Source of the DNA: Nitrospirota bacterium
Lineage (GTDB): Bacteria > Nitrospirota > Thermodesulfovibrionia > Thermodesulfovibrionales > Magnetobacteriaceae
Assembly (NCBI GenBank): GCA_015233015.1
Contig: JADFYO010000006.1
Span: 31,264 to 95,263, forward strand
DNA: 64,000 nt
Direction of reading: 5' to 3'
Part shown: in pieces, positions 27,968 to 37,876 of the stretch
Numbering within the stretch: the first letter of the stretch is position 1
Layout: each line of letters begins with the position of its first letter
Program-made: the position numbers and the translations under genes
The notes under the pieces: generated by a model
Told to the model about the DNA's origin: nothing
The model's input: the letters and a program-made list of their open reading frames with translations, nothing else
Databases searched by the model: none

Positions 27968-29514
27968 TGAGACCTTCTCCTTTTTCTTAATAAATTTACT
28001 ATAATTGCAAGGTTTGCTATGTTGCATATATGAACAAACACGCTTCCGAAAAGCGAATAAAACGTAATTGCCGGGTTTGTATAAATATCTCTCGTTAAAA
28101 CCACCTTCTCAAACAGCTCTGTCCTGGCAGTTATTTCCCCCGTGCTGTCTATGAAACCGGATATGCCGGTATTAGCCGAACGCACCACAGGTTTTCTGTT
28201 TTCTATGGCCCGAAACACCGCCATTATAAAATGCTGATACGGGCCTGACGTACGCCCAAACCACGCGTCGTTTGTAATGGTAACGATAAAATCTCCACCA
28301 TATCTGTAAAATGCCCCGACAAGTTCGGGGAAGGCAATCTCATAACAAATAGGGGCTGCGAAGTCCCCCAGCGGGGTTCTCACAACGGTAAGCGAGCTTC
28401 CACGCGTAAAATCACCTATACCGGTTACAAGTCTGTCTATGAAAAACAACACATTCCTCAACGGTACATACTCCCCAAAAGGAACCATATGAATTTTATC
28501 ATAAACAGAGAGAAATTTTCCACCAGGCGCCAGCACCATAGCGCTGTTTGTAAGCACATATCTGCCATTTACATAGTCCTTTACGAGGTCGGTGCCAAAT
28601 ACGAGATAGATGTCGAGCTTTTTCTGGAATGAGAGAAGGTCTTCGGTAAGTATTTTATCGCTTCCAAAGAGAAATGGCAGCGAGGACTCAGGCCAAACGA
28701 CGAGTTTTGCGCCGTCGGCAACGGCCTGTTCTGTCATAGTCTCATAGGATTTGAGGATTTCGGAAACGAACTTTTTATCCCACTTGGCGTCCTGGGCGAC
28801 ATTGCCCTGAATGACGCTTACCCTGACCGGTTTAACTGCCGGATTAATATTATTCAGCTGCCTGTAGCCGTAGGCCAATACGAGGGCGATGATTATGGCA
28901 AACAGGGCAAACGGCAGGAGTTTTTTAAGTAACGTGTAATTTTCCGAATTATTTTTAATGATGAAGTCAGCGGCGGCCGCGTTAAAGCAAACGAGAAGAA
29001 AAGATACGCCATACACACCGGTAATATCGGCAATTTGTATAAGCGGCAGCATCTTATACTGCGTATATCCTAAAAATGACCACGGAAAACCGGTAAACAG
29101 CACACCGCGAAAGTACTCAAGCCCCACCCAAAGCGACGGACCAGTAAGATAAACGGGAATCTTTGTCCTGCGGGTAAACAACCGCACCATCAAACCAAAC
29201 ACACCGATATAGAGGCCCTGATAGGCGGCCAAAATCAGTACGACAGATAAACTGGCGATAAGCGGCATATGCCCGTAATTATTTATAGAGTGGGCAATCC
29301 AGTACTGGGTAGAAAAGAAATACACAACGCCTGTTACGAGGCCGGCCTTAAAGGAATATGCCCAGCCGTTTGAGTGCAATACCGCATATAACAGGGGAAC
29401 GAGGGCGACCCACGCCAAAAAAGAGATATCCGGCATAGGAAACGACAAATAGAGAAGGAAGCCCGAGAAGACGGGTGGAAAATATTGAATAGCAATTTTA
29501 TTGATAGTCTTCAT
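27964..29514 (-). CDS. lnt: apolipoprotein N-acyltransferase
   Basis: Inner-membrane enzyme that adds the third acyl chain to lipoproteins, 516 residues. Six or so membrane segments fill the first about 200 residues; the periplasmic nitrilase domain follows with the Glu-Lys-Cys triad: Glu in VVWPESSLPFLF, Lys in VYDKIHMVPFGEYVP, Cys in APICYEIAFPEL. A final hydrophobic segment anchors the C-terminus. It is upstream of and translationally coupled to prfB. An outer membrane and the triacylated lipoprotein pathway are implied. Confidence 0.96.
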   Translation of the reverse strand: MKTINKIAIQYFPPVFSGFLLYLSFPMPDISFLAWVALVPLLYAVLHSNGWAYSFKAGLVTGVVYFFSTQYWIAHSINNYGHMPLIASLSVVLILAAYQGLYIGVFGLMVRLFTRRTKIPVYLTGPSLWVGLEYFRGVLFTGFPWSFLGYTQYKMLPLIQIADITGVYGVSFLLVCFNAAAADFIIKNNSENYTLLKKLLPFALFAIIIALVLAYGYRQLNNINPAVKPVRVSVIQGNVAQDAKWDKKFVSEILKSYETMTEQAVADGAKLVVWPESSLPFLFGSDKILTEDLLSFQKKLDIYLVFGTDLVKDYVNGRYVLTNSAMVLAPGGKFLSVYDKIHMVPFGEYVPLRNVLFFIDRLVTGIGDFTRGSSLTVVRTPLGDFAAPICYEIAFPELVGAFYRYGGDFIVTITNDAWFGRTSGPYQHFIMAVFRAIENRKPVVRSANTGISGFIDSTGEITARTELFEKVVLTRDIYTNPAITFYSLFGSVFVHICNIANLAIIVNLLRKRRRSQ

Positions 29515-29518
29515 AATC

Positions 29519-29549
29519 TTGACATAACATAGAGCAAATCGTTTATAGT
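29519..29549 (+). promoter_or_regulatory. promoter of tRNA-Phe
   Basis: TTGACA at 29519-29524, and TATAGT at 29544-29549 (19-base spacer) or the overlapping TTTATA at 29542-29547 (17 bases). The tRNA begins about 11 bases after the -10. Confidence 0.5.
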
Positions 29550-29559
29550 ATAACTGCGT

Positions 29560-29632
29560 GGGCAGTTAGCTCAGTCGGTAGAGCAGAGGCCTGAAAAGCC
29601 TCGTGTCCGCAGTTCAATTCTGCGACTGCCCA
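29560..29632 (+). tRNA. tRNA-Phe (anticodon GAA)
   Basis: Complete cloverleaf of 73 nt. Acceptor GGGCAGT pairs with ACTGCCC; D-arm GCTC...GAGC; anticodon stem GAGGC/GCCTC with loop CTGAAAA giving anticodon GAA; T-arm CGCAG/CTGCG with loop TTCAATT. CCA is not encoded; a T-run follows. It lies between the divergent lnt and hisD genes. Confidence 0.97.
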
Positions 29633-29703
29633 CTTTTATAACTACTTATTATATTATACTGGTTATAATTAATGCTGGAAAATATATCTTATTCAAAGGG
29701 AAT

Positions 29704-30996
29704 ATGATGAAAATAATAGAAAACGACGGGGACTACAGAGAATTCATAGAGATTATAAGAAACAGGTCCGAAGACTTCGGAATCGATGTCATCGAAGACG
29801 CAAAAATTATTATAGAACACGTAAAAAAAAGCGGCGATACGGCTGTTGAGTTATACACGAATAGATTCGACAGGGTCCAGAACGTCACCTTCAAGGTATC
29901 GCAGCAGACGATCGATGAGTACGCCGATAAGGCGCAACGCCCTTTTCTCGGGGCACTGAATAAATCGATAGAGCGCATAAGGCGTTTTCATCAAAGGCAG
30001 ATTGCGCGTTCATGGAGCTATAATGACAACGGGGTTGAGCTTGGGCAGCTGATAAGGCCGCTTGAAAGGGTAGGTGTGTATGTGCCCGGTGGCAAGGCGG
30101 CATATCCGTCGTCGGTTTTAATGAATGTTATACCGGCGCAGATAGCCGGCGTGAAGGAAATAGCCCTCTGTGTCCCATTCCCCGATGGACAGGTAAATCC
30201 ATATGTGATGGCGGCGATAAAGGCGGTGGGGGTGACGGAGGTCTATGCAATTGGAGGGGCGCAGGCGATAGCCGCGATGGCCTATGGGACGGAGACGATA
30301 AAAAAGGTAGATAAAATAGTTGGGCCTGGTAACGCATACGTGGCGACGGCAAAGAAGATGGTCTTTGGCGTGGTGGCTATAGATATGATTGCCGGACCGT
30401 CTGAGATACTGATAGCGGCCGATGAGACGGCGGAGCCGTCTTTCATAGCGGCAGACCTGCTAAGCCAGGCGGAGCACGACGAAAACGCCTCATCCGTTCT
30501 GATTACAACGTCCAGGGCGCTTGCCGCAAAGGTACAAACAGAACTAAGCGTGCAACTGGAGAAATTGACGAGAAAGGAGATTGCCCAAAAATCCTTAGAT
30601 AACTACGGCGCCATAATAATAGCCGCGGATAAAAAAGAAATGTTTGAGCGTGTTAACGAAATAGCCCCTGAGCATCTGGAGATAATAACGCTGGAGCCGG
30701 AGAAAGACATGGAGCTGGTGAAAAACGCCGGTGCGGTGTTTTTGGGGAAATGGTCGGCAGAGCCGCTTGGCGACTATGCGGCCGGCCCGAATCATGTGCT
30801 TCCGACAAACGGTACTGCGAGGTTTTTCTCACCGCTTGGGGTGTATGATTTTATAAAGAGGACATCGCTGATTAATTTTAATGAGGCGGGATTTAGGGAA
30901 ATTGCCGAAACAGTAGAGACAATGGCCGGTTATGAGGGACTTGACGCCCATGCCCAAGCGGTAAGGATGAGAAAAAGGGCGCTTGGGGAAAATTAA
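29704..30996 (+). CDS. hisD: histidinol dehydrogenase
   Basis: Catalyses the last two steps of histidine synthesis, L-histidinol to L-histidine with two NAD+. The 430 residues show VPGGKAAYPSSVLMNVIPA, KIVGPGNAYVATAKKMVFG, IDMIAGPSEILIAAD, LLSQAEHDENASSVL (zinc-site region), EHLEIITLEPEKD and the C-terminal ANHVLPT-type stretch with Gly-Pro-Asn-His. A TATAAT at 29664-29669 may be the -10; AAAGGGAA precedes the ATG. It is not with other his genes here, so the pathway is scattered in this genome. Confidence 0.97.
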   Translation: MMKIIENDGDYREFIEIIRNRSEDFGIDVIEDAKIIIEHVKKSGDTAVELYTNRFDRVQNVTFKVSQQTIDEYADKAQRPFLGALNKSIERIRRFHQRQIARSWSYNDNGVELGQLIRPLERVGVYVPGGKAAYPSSVLMNVIPAQIAGVKEIALCVPFPDGQVNPYVMAAIKAVGVTEVYAIGGAQAIAAMAYGTETIKKVDKIVGPGNAYVATAKKMVFGVVAIDMIAGPSEILIAADETAEPSFIAADLLSQAEHDENASSVLITTSRALAAKVQTELSVQLEKLTRKEIAQKSLDNYGAIIIAADKKEMFERVNEIAPEHLEIITLEPEKDMELVKNAGAVFLGKWSAEPLGDYAAGPNHVLPTNGTARFFSPLGVYDFIKRTSLINFNEAGFREIAETVETMAGYEGLDAHAQAVRMRKRALGEN

Positions 30997-31137
30997 ACGA
31001 ATATTTTAGCAATGCGGCTTAAACTCCTTCCAATACATATAAAAATTACGCTATAATAGTGTTGTGGCTGATATTTTGATATTTAGCGCGTCCGGGTTTA
31101 GCGCGTCTGGCACCGGGAAACAGGGCGGCACCGGCAG

Positions 31138-31797
31138 ATGATAGAATTAGAGAATGTCTCGAAGGCCTTTGGCGGCTATGCGGCGCTGAGTAATATCTCC
31201 TTAAAGGTGGAAAGAGGCGATATGGCATTCGTAACCGGTCCAAGCGGGGCCGGCAAGACCACGCTGTTCAAGCTGCTCTACCTTGCCGAGAAGCCCGACG
31301 AAGGGACGATAACGATAGCCGGATGCAACGTGGCAGACGTGAAGTCGTCATACATACCATTACTAAGGAGAAACATAGGTGTTGTATTTCAGGACTTCAA
31401 GCTCCTCAACAATAAAACCGTTTATGACAACATAGCCCTGACACTGCGAATTCGCGGCTTTATGGAAAGGGAAATCAAGGAACGTGTGCACAGTGTGCTT
31501 AAGATGGTAAATCTCCGGCACAAGGTAGATAACTACCCGTTGACCCTTTCGGGAGGCGAACAGCAGCGCATAACCATTGCAAGGTCTATTGTGGGCGAGC
31601 CGACGGTAATGCTTGCCGATGAGCCGACGGGCAATCTGGACGAAGAAAATGAAAAAGAGATAATGAGGATATTTAAGCAGATTAACGCCAAGGGCACAAC
31701 CATATTGATAGCTACACACAACCGCGCCCTTTTCAGAAATACGGCAAGAAAGGTGTTTACATTAGAGGGCGGCATGTTAAGAGGGGAGGAGGAATAG
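31138..31797 (+). CDS. ftsE: cell division ATP-binding protein FtsE
   Basis: ABC ATPase of the FtsEX complex, which couples septal ring assembly to peptidoglycan hydrolase activation. Walker [17 protein letters not shown]-loop VVFQDFKLL, signature [15 protein letters not shown], Walker [15 protein letters not shown]-loop ATHNRAL; 219 residues, family length. It starts the run ftsE-ftsX-envC-ctpA with almost no spacing. A TATAAT at 31052-31057 about 80 bases upstream is a likely -10, though its -35 is poor. Confidence 0.97.
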   Translation: MIELENVSKAFGGYAALSNISLKVERGDMAFVTGPSGAGKTTLFKLLYLAEKPDEGTITIAGCNVADVKSSYIPLLRRNIGVVFQDFKLLNNKTVYDNIALTLRIRGFMEREIKERVHSVLKMVNLRHKVDNYPLTLSGGEQQRITIARSIVGEPTVMLADEPTGNLDEENEKEIMRIFKQINAKGTTILIATHNRALFRNTARKVFTLEGGMLRGEEE

Positions 31798-32664
31798 GTG
31801 TTTTCGCTAAGGCTTGCCCTTCAGAGCATTTTTAAAGATAAGTGGATGAACTTCCTTTCCATGCTTTCCATAGGCGTAATGTTGTTTATTCTTGTATCTG
31901 TTGCCATAATCGTGTATAACGTCGAGAGGCTGACGGCCAGGCTGCCTGAGAGGCTCACAGTGATGGTCATGCTCAAAGAAGGTGTTGCGGGCGAGGAAAT
32001 CAAGGCCGCGCAGGCGGTTATAAAGGCTGAACCTGCCGTTAAGGCGGTAACATTCGTATCGAAAGAAAGGGCTATGGAAGACCTGAAGAGGTCATTTAAA
32101 AAGGACGACTTTATTCTTAAGGGATTTGGAGAGAATCCCCTGTTCGATTCGTTCGATGTTAAGATAAAAAGTGAAGGCGTCCACATAGATGAGGTCAAGC
32201 GTCTGATACAGAAGATAAAGTCCATGAAAGGAGTTGACGATGTGGAATACGGGGAGGCGCTGATGGACTCGCTTTACGCGTTAAAGAGCGGGATGAGGGC
32301 GCTGGGGTTGAGTATAGGCATTGTCTTCGTATGTTCGGTTACGTTTATATGTTACACGACGGTGAAGATACTTTTTTACAGACATAAGGACGAGATAGAG
32401 GTCTATAAACTGCTTGGGGCGACGAGGTGGTTTGTGAGGGCGCCGTTTTTCATAGAAGGCTCAATAATAGGCATTCTGGGCGGGATGATAGGGTCGGGGA
32501 TGCTGATGGGGTTGTATCAATATTTTATCAGGAGGCTGATAGCGGACATACCGATGTTCGCGTTTATGAGCATACCGCTGCAGTTTATGTATATGCTGCC
32601 GGTTGCCGGGATGCTATTAGGCCTGGGCGGGTCGGTGTTGGCGCTTGGAAGGCTGAAGTATTAG
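31798..32664 (+). CDS. ftsX: cell division protein FtsX
   Basis: Membrane partner of FtsE, 288 residues, GTG start immediately after the ftsE stop. One membrane span near residues 18-42, an extracytoplasmic domain ([16 protein letters not shown] to [19 protein letters not shown] region), then three more spans ([52 protein letters not shown]). It carries the FtsX motif [17 protein letters not shown]. Its periplasmic loop would recruit the EnvC-like protein encoded next. Confidence 0.96.
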   Translation: MFSLRLALQSIFKDKWMNFLSMLSIGVMLFILVSVAIIVYNVERLTARLPERLTVMVMLKEGVAGEEIKAAQAVIKAEPAVKAVTFVSKERAMEDLKRSFKKDDFILKGFGENPLFDSFDVKIKSEGVHIDEVKRLIQKIKSMKGVDDVEYGEALMDSLYALKSGMRALGLSIGIVFVCSVTFICYTTVKILFYRHKDEIEVYKLLGATRWFVRAPFFIEGSIIGILGGMIGSGMLMGLYQYFIRRLIADIPMFAFMSIPLQFMYMLPVAGMLLGLGGSVLALGRLKY

Positions 32665-32665
32665 A

Positions 32666-33793
32666 ATGCGTATGGCGGTGCTTATTTTAGTGTTGCTGCC
32701 TCAGCTTGTATTTGCCGAAGGGGCGAATGACAAGTACAAGAAGATCCAGGAAGAGATAAAAATACATAAAGATAAACTGGAGCACTCTGAAAAGAAAGAG
32801 CTGAATGTCCTCGAAGAGCTGGACAAAGCGGACAATGATTTAAGGCAGATAACGCGCCAGATTGAAAGGGAAAGGGCGCAGGTAGCCGAGCTGGATGAAA
32901 ACATAAAAATGGTGAGACAGGATATGGCAAAGGCCGAAAAGACGGTAGCCTCATTGCGCGCTTCGCTGAAGAAGCGGCTTCAGGCCATACAGCGCTACGG
33001 CTATGACGTCGATAAAGTAGTAATACTGTTAAATATAGACAGTTTTTACGAGATGTTAAGGACGACGAGATACATGTCGAAGTTGTCCGGCAGTGAATAT
33101 AAGCAAATGGGTATGTATCAGGAGATGTCAACTAATCTGTCGGTGAAGGAACAGAAATTGCAAGCGCTGGTTGCGCAGTTAAAGGTAAAGGCGGAGAAAT
33201 TAAAGAGCTCCGAGGCAGATCTTGCAGAAAAGAAAAGGGAGAGGGAAGATATATTGCAGGCCGTTAGAAAGGAAAAGGCCCTATATACCTCGATGTTAAA
33301 AGAGCTGGAGGTGACATCTAATCGTTTTAACGGTTTTTTACAGAAGGAAAAGAAAGAAAGCGATTTGACGGAGGCCGGCAAGGAATTCAAAAATCTGAAA
33401 GGAAAGCTGCCGTGGCCATTACAAGGCAATGTGGCCATTCCATACGGGTCTCACAATGACCCTCAGTTTAAGACCCCGGTTTACAGAAATGGGATATATA
33501 TAAGTTCTGACCAGGATACAAACGTCAAGGCGGTTTACGACGGCAAGGTGGTGTTTGCGGATGTGTTCAAGGGGCTTGGGCAGGTGATAATATTAAGTCA
33601 CGGCATGGGCTACCATACGGTATATGCCAATCTGAACACCATGTTTGCGAAGGCCGGCGACATTGTAAAGAGCAGAGCCTCGATAGGCAACGCCGGGACA
33701 TCGGGCTTAATGAACGCAGTGGGGATATATTTTGAGATAAGATATAAGGGAAAACCGATAAATCCATTACAGTGGTTGAAAAGGGAGAATTAG
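32666..33793 (+). CDS. envC: EnvC-like murein hydrolase activator with degenerate LytM domain
   Basis: Periplasmic protein of 375 residues. A signal peptide (MRMAVLILVLLPQLVFAEG) is followed by a long coiled coil (about 25-245) and a C-terminal M23/LytM domain (YRNGIYISSDQDTNVKAV, VIILSHGMGYHTVYANL, AVGIYFEIRYKGKPINPLQWL). Active LytM enzymes have H-x-x-x-D and HxH zinc ligands. Here the first is RNGIYI and the last His is Tyr (IYFEI), so it should not cut peptidoglycan but activate an amidase, as EnvC does under FtsEX control. Gene order ftsE-ftsX-envC supports this. Confidence 0.9.
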   Translation: MRMAVLILVLLPQLVFAEGANDKYKKIQEEIKIHKDKLEHSEKKELNVLEELDKADNDLRQITRQIERERAQVAELDENIKMVRQDMAKAEKTVASLRASLKKRLQAIQRYGYDVDKVVILLNIDSFYEMLRTTRYMSKLSGSEYKQMGMYQEMSTNLSVKEQKLQALVAQLKVKAEKLKSSEADLAEKKREREDILQAVRKEKALYTSMLKELEVTSNRFNGFLQKEKKESDLTEAGKEFKNLKGKLPWPLQGNVAIPYGSHNDPQFKTPVYRNGIYISSDQDTNVKAVYDGKVVFADVFKGLGQVIILSHGMGYHTVYANLNTMFAKAGDIVKSRASIGNAGTSGLMNAVGIYFEIRYKGKPINPLQWLKREN

Positions 33794-33801
33794 GAGGATG
33801 A

Positions 33802-35121
33802 ATGAGTAAAAGTGTGCGGTTTTGGATAATATGGATGTTGTTGCCGGGCATAGTTATAAGCGGAATATTTGTAGGCAGTGGTGTTCTTATCGGCAAGTGG
33901 GCGGTCAGGTCGGTAAGTGCCGAGTCGGACACGTATCAGGAGCTGAAGCTGTTTACCGAGGTAATCTCGATAATTAAAAGCAATTACGTTGAGGAAGTCA
34001 AGTCAAAGGACCTGATATATGGCGCGCTCAAGGGGATGTTGAATTCCCTTGATCCCCATTCAAGTTTTATGACGCCGGACTTGTTTAAGGAAATGAAGGT
34101 TGACACGAAGGGCGAGTTTGGCGGCGTTGGCATTCAAATAGGGAAAAAAGGTATCGCGATAACCGTTATTGCGCCGATTGAGGATACGCCCGCATACATG
34201 GCCGGCATAAAGGCAGGCGACATAATCGTAAAGATAAACGGCGAGACAACGGAGAAGATGACCCTCTACGACGCGGTGAGCAAGATGCGCGGGGCAAAAG
34301 GTTCAAAGGTCACCGTAACTATCATGAGGACAGACTGGAAGGATACGAAGGACTTCACCCTGGTGCGCGATACGATAAAGGTAAAGAGTGTTAAATTTAA
34401 GGTTCTCAACGACGATGTCGGCTATGTGAAAATAAGCCAGTTTCAGGAAAAGACTGTGGCCGATTTAGAGAAGGCGCTGGCAGCCCTGAAAGAAAAGAAG
34501 GTAACCTCGCTGCTGCTGGATTTAAGAAACGACCCGGGCGGCCTCCTACAGGGGGCGGTAGGGGTTTCAGAGCAATTTTTGCCGCCTAACAAGCTGGTGG
34601 TATATATAAAGGACAGGTCGGGCGACAAGAAGGAGTTCTTTACGGAGGGCGACGGCAAATACGAGAAACTCCCTATGGTAGTGATGGTCAATGAAGGGAG
34701 CGCATCTGCGTCGGAGATAGTAGCCGGTGCAATGAAGGACTGGAACAGGGCAATTGTATTAGGGACGACGACATTTGGCAAGGGTTCTGTGCAGAGCGTC
34801 CTTCCTCTTAGCGACGGTTCGGGATTGCGCCTGACAACGGCGCGCTATTACACGCCAAAGGGGACGTCGATACAGAACACGGGTATCACGCCTGATATAG
34901 TGGTAAAGCAGAAGGCTGACAAAGCTAAGGAACACGGCACCGTGATGAGAGAAAAGGATTTGAAAGGCCATCTGGAGAACGAACAGGCGGAAGGGCAGGA
35001 AAACGAAGAGACCGAGGCCGCTCCCATAGAGGTGGAGGAAAAGGATGACGTACAGCTTCAGCGCGCCATCGATATTCTCAAGACATGGGACGTGATGAAG
35101 AAATTTAATAAGGCCGCTTAG
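33802..35121 (+). CDS. ctpA: C-terminal processing protease CtpA, S41 family
   Basis: Periplasmic serine protease with one N-terminal membrane anchor (IIWMLLPGIVISGIFVGSGVLI), a PDZ domain (GVGIQIGKKGIAITVI, AGIKAGDIIVKINGE) and an S41 catalytic domain with the Ser-Lys dyad: Ser in NEGSASASEIVAGAM and Lys in TTFGKGSVQSVLPL. A Glu-rich insertion (about residues 385-410) precedes the last helix. It lies 8 bases after envC; this placement next to FtsEX-EnvC is common and suggests a cell-envelope role. 439 residues. Confidence 0.95.
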   Translation: MSKSVRFWIIWMLLPGIVISGIFVGSGVLIGKWAVRSVSAESDTYQELKLFTEVISIIKSNYVEEVKSKDLIYGALKGMLNSLDPHSSFMTPDLFKEMKVDTKGEFGGVGIQIGKKGIAITVIAPIEDTPAYMAGIKAGDIIVKINGETTEKMTLYDAVSKMRGAKGSKVTVTIMRTDWKDTKDFTLVRDTIKVKSVKFKVLNDDVGYVKISQFQEKTVADLEKALAALKEKKVTSLLLDLRNDPGGLLQGAVGVSEQFLPPNKLVVYIKDRSGDKKEFFTEGDGKYEKLPMVVMVNEGSASASEIVAGAMKDWNRAIVLGTTTFGKGSVQSVLPLSDGSGLRLTTARYYTPKGTSIQNTGITPDIVVKQKADKAKEHGTVMREKDLKGHLENEQAEGQENEETEAAPIEVEEKDDVQLQRAIDILKTWDVMKKFNKAA

Positions 35122-35808
35122 GTGCAGCATAAGGGCGTGTCAAGGGTCATATTTGACATAGAGACGGCCGGGGCAGACCTTGAATCGTTTGACCCGGAGG
35201 TACAGGACTATCTGTTAAAGCTGGCGAAGACGGAGGATGAGATTCAATTAGTAAAGGAGAGTCTCTCCTTCTATCCCAACACCGCTGAGATTGTGGCAAT
35301 AGGCATGTTAAATCCCGATACCGAAAAGGGCGTGGTGTATTATCAGTCGCCTGAGGACGCAGAAGAACCTGACGAAAAAGATGGGATTGCCTATCGCCCC
35401 ACTACAGAAAAAGGAATTATCGAAGGGTTTTGGGATGTGATAAAAAAATACGACAAATTCGTCACCTTTAACGGCCGTGGGTTTGACTGTCCATTTATAA
35501 TGATACGCTCTGCCGTACACAATATCAAGCCAACGAGGGACTTACTGCCAAACCGCTACGGCAATGAACACATTGATTTGCTCGATAAGCTGACGTTTTA
35601 CGGTGCGGCCCGAAGGCGCTTCAGCATGGACATGTGGTGCAGGACTTTTGGAATAAAAAGCCCGAAATCCGAGGGCGTAACCGGCTACGACGTCAAGGAC
35701 ATGTTTAAGGCGGGAAGATGTAAAGAAATAGCGGTTTATTGTGCAGGGGATTTATGGGCGACAAGGGAACTGCTCTTTAAATGGGAAGGGTATATAAAGT
35801 ATCCGTAG
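35122..35808 (+). CDS. DnaQ-like 3'-5' exonuclease, predicted
   Basis: Predicted exonuclease with an RNase H fold, of the PolB-exonuclease-like/ribonuclease H-like family, 228 residues. The DEDD residues can be seen: Asp and Glu in VIFDIETAG, Asp in FNGRGFDCPFIMIRS, and the last Asp in AVYCAGDLWATRELL, with Tyr or His nearby. GTG start directly after the ctpA stop, so it is cotranscribed with the ftsE run. Substrate not known; homologues are assumed to act in DNA repair or RNA turnover. Confidence 0.85.
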   Translation: MQHKGVSRVIFDIETAGADLESFDPEVQDYLLKLAKTEDEIQLVKESLSFYPNTAEIVAIGMLNPDTEKGVVYYQSPEDAEEPDEKDGIAYRPTTEKGIIEGFWDVIKKYDKFVTFNGRGFDCPFIMIRSAVHNIKPTRDLLPNRYGNEHIDLLDKLTFYGAARRRFSMDMWCRTFGIKSPKSEGVTGYDVKDMFKAGRCKEIAVYCAGDLWATRELLFKWEGYIKYP

Positions 35809-35858
35809 GTATATTTCATCATATCAGCGAATGGATTAATGAGGGTTGGTAAAGGAAC

Positions 35859-37472
35859 ATGTATACGATTAATGAAATATATCTGGAAGAGAGTGATGAA
35901 TTATTTACCATCAAAGAGGCCAGCGAGTGGGCAACTAAACATCTGGGTAAAACCGTAACGACCTCAAATATTTCTTACCTCATCCAATACGGACTGATAA
36001 AAAAACTTGGAAGCAACGGCTCAACTCAGGTTTCTAAACAGGAATTACAACGCTACTACAAATCATACAGTGACAGCAGAGAACTGTCATGGAAAAATCA
36101 ATTGGGTGACGATTTAAACTGGGCTTTATCCTTTGATCAATACAAGGAGGCCGAAACGACAAAGCATGTTCACCGTCTGCATCCCTATAAAGGTAAATTC
36201 ATACCTCAACTAGTAGAATATTTTCTCGACAGCCACACAGACCATTTCAAAAAGCAAGCATGTTTCAAACAGGGCGACATCGTTTTAGACCCTTTTAGCG
36301 GCAGTGGTACGACTATGGTGCAGTCTTGCGAATTGGGTATGCACGCTATAGGCGTCGATATTTCTGCCTTCAATGCCTTAATCGGTAACGTCAAGGTAAT
36401 CAAATACGATATGTCCGATGTTCAAACGGAGATTTATAAAATTAATAAGGCACTCAAAGGATTTCTTACCAACTCGCGCACTATTGAGTTTGAAGAGAAA
36501 CTCTTACAGTCGCTTTATAAATTTAACAATAAATATTTCCCGGTTCCGGACTATAAATACCGTCTAAAGCGTGGAGAAATCAATGAAGACATGTATGGCT
36601 CTGAAAAAGAAAGGGAGTTCCTGCCAACTTTTAATAAACTTGTAGAGGGTTACAATATAAAGTTACGGCAGGACAAGGCCGATACATTCCTCGATAAGTG
36701 GTATTCACAGCATATAAGGGACGAGATCAATTTTGTGTTGGGCGAAATCGGCAAAATAACAAATGACGATACAAGAAATATTATAAGCGTTATATTGAGC
36801 AGGACTATCCGTTCCTGCAGGGCAACAACCCATGCAGACCTTGCCACTTTGTACGAACCTATAACGTCAACATATTATTGTGCCAAACATGGAAAAATGT
36901 GTAAGCCCATATTCTCTATATTAAAATGGTGGGCGACTTATACGAAAGATACTCTCAAACGCTTATCCCAGTTTAACAGTTTGAGGTCTCAGACTTTTCA
37001 GGTATGTTTAAAGGGAGACGGAAGGACGATAGATATTATTGGAGAGCTTAGAACATCTAATCCTGTTTTTGCCGATTTAGCTGACAGGCAGAAAATCAAA
37101 GGGATTTTTTCAAGTCCGCCATACATCGGGCTAATAAATTACCATGAACAACATGCCTACGCCTATGATTTGTTTGGATTTGAAAGAATGGATGACTTGG
37201 AAATCGGCCCGCTTTATAAAGGACAAAGCAGGGAAGCGAAAGAGAGTTATATCATTGGTATCACAGACGTTCTGAATAATTGTAGGAAGTTTTTAGCAGA
37301 AGATTACGATGTTTTCCTCGTCGCAAATGATAAATACAATGTATATCCTATTATTGCCGAAAAATCCGGAATGCAAATCGTCAATCAATATAAACGGCCC
37401 GTATTAAACCGCACAGAGAAAGACAAAGGCGCTTATGCTGAAACCATTTTCCACTTAAAGAGAAGATCTTGA
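35859..37472 (+). CDS. DNA methyltransferase of a TdeIII-like type II restriction-modification system
   Basis: N4-cytosine/N6-adenine class methyltransferase, 537 residues. An N-terminal MerR-like helix-turn-helix (about 15-70; FTIKEASEWATKHLG, VSKQELQRYY) precedes the catalytic domain. Motif I is LDPFSGSGTTMVQSCELGMHAIGVD and motif IV is SSPPYIGLINY. HRLHPYKGKFIPQLVEYFL is typical of such enzymes. The restriction gene overlapping its stop codon is broken, so this is now probably an orphan methylase. By analogy with TdeIII the target could be GGNCC, but specificity is not readable here. The N-terminal helix-turn-helix may let it control its own operon. Confidence 0.88.
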   Translation: MYTINEIYLEESDELFTIKEASEWATKHLGKTVTTSNISYLIQYGLIKKLGSNGSTQVSKQELQRYYKSYSDSRELSWKNQLGDDLNWALSFDQYKEAETTKHVHRLHPYKGKFIPQLVEYFLDSHTDHFKKQACFKQGDIVLDPFSGSGTTMVQSCELGMHAIGVDISAFNALIGNVKVIKYDMSDVQTEIYKINKALKGFLTNSRTIEFEEKLLQSLYKFNNKYFPVPDYKYRLKRGEINEDMYGSEKEREFLPTFNKLVEGYNIKLRQDKADTFLDKWYSQHIRDEINFVLGEIGKITNDDTRNIISVILSRTIRSCRATTHADLATLYEPITSTYYCAKHGKMCKPIFSILKWWATYTKDTLKRLSQFNSLRSQTFQVCLKGDGRTIDIIGELRTSNPVFADLADRQKIKGIFSSPPYIGLINYHEQHAYAYDLFGFERMDDLEIGPLYKGQSREAKESYIIGITDVLNNCRKFLAEDYDVFLVANDKYNVYPIIAEKSGMQIVNQYKRPVLNRTEKDKGAYAETIFHLKRRS

Positions 37473-37875
37473 CAATAGAACAAATTTCAAGCGTTGAACA
37501 CGTTCTTCGGACTGCTTTGAGGCGTAAATTCCAAAACTACAACCCTGAACCTGCATATATGCCGTTTCATACAAGGCTCCTTGATAAGGTTTCAAGCGAA
37601 CCTTATTAGAATGGGTAGCTGCGACTCTTGCAACAAATCCAACCGCAGACGTTCAAACTCTTATTGCAATCCCTTATAATCCTTATGAGCCTCAGCCCTA
37701 TAATCGCTGGACGATGCGCGGAATGTTAGACATGGATAACGAATTAAAAGTTGCCAATGAGTTCTGGGATTTTCTTGGAGGCCAAGGCACATATCAGGAG
37801 CTGCTCGACATATTTGAAAGAATAGGGATTGAATTACGGGATGAAATCGACGGCTATTTTGCAGAACATGCTTAG
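37469..37875 (+). pseudogene. TdeIII family type II restriction endonuclease, internally deleted
   Basis: Begins at a TTG overlapping the methyltransferase stop: LTIEQISSVEHVLRTALRRKF, then NYNPEPAYMPFHTRLL, and stops at TAG 37606-37608. From about 37603 the sequence resumes one frame away as the C-terminus of the same family: LEWVAATLATNPTADVQTLI, AIPYNPYEPQPYNRWTMRGML, ANEFWDFLGGQGTYQELL, ending at 37875. The roughly 150 residues normally between these parts, which hold the catalytic PD-(D/E)XK core, are missing. I therefore read it as a deletion pseudogene. Family assignment is from memory of TdeIII-type sequences. Confidence 0.85.
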
Positions 37876-37876
37876 C

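Noticed and set aside
32666..33793. Active M23 peptidase
   Set aside because: Zinc-ligand positions are substituted, and the FtsEX context points to an EnvC-type activator.
37606..37608. TAG in the restriction gene as a readthrough or recoding stop
   Set aside because: The frame changes right there and about 150 residues of the family are missing, which indicates deletion rather than recoding.
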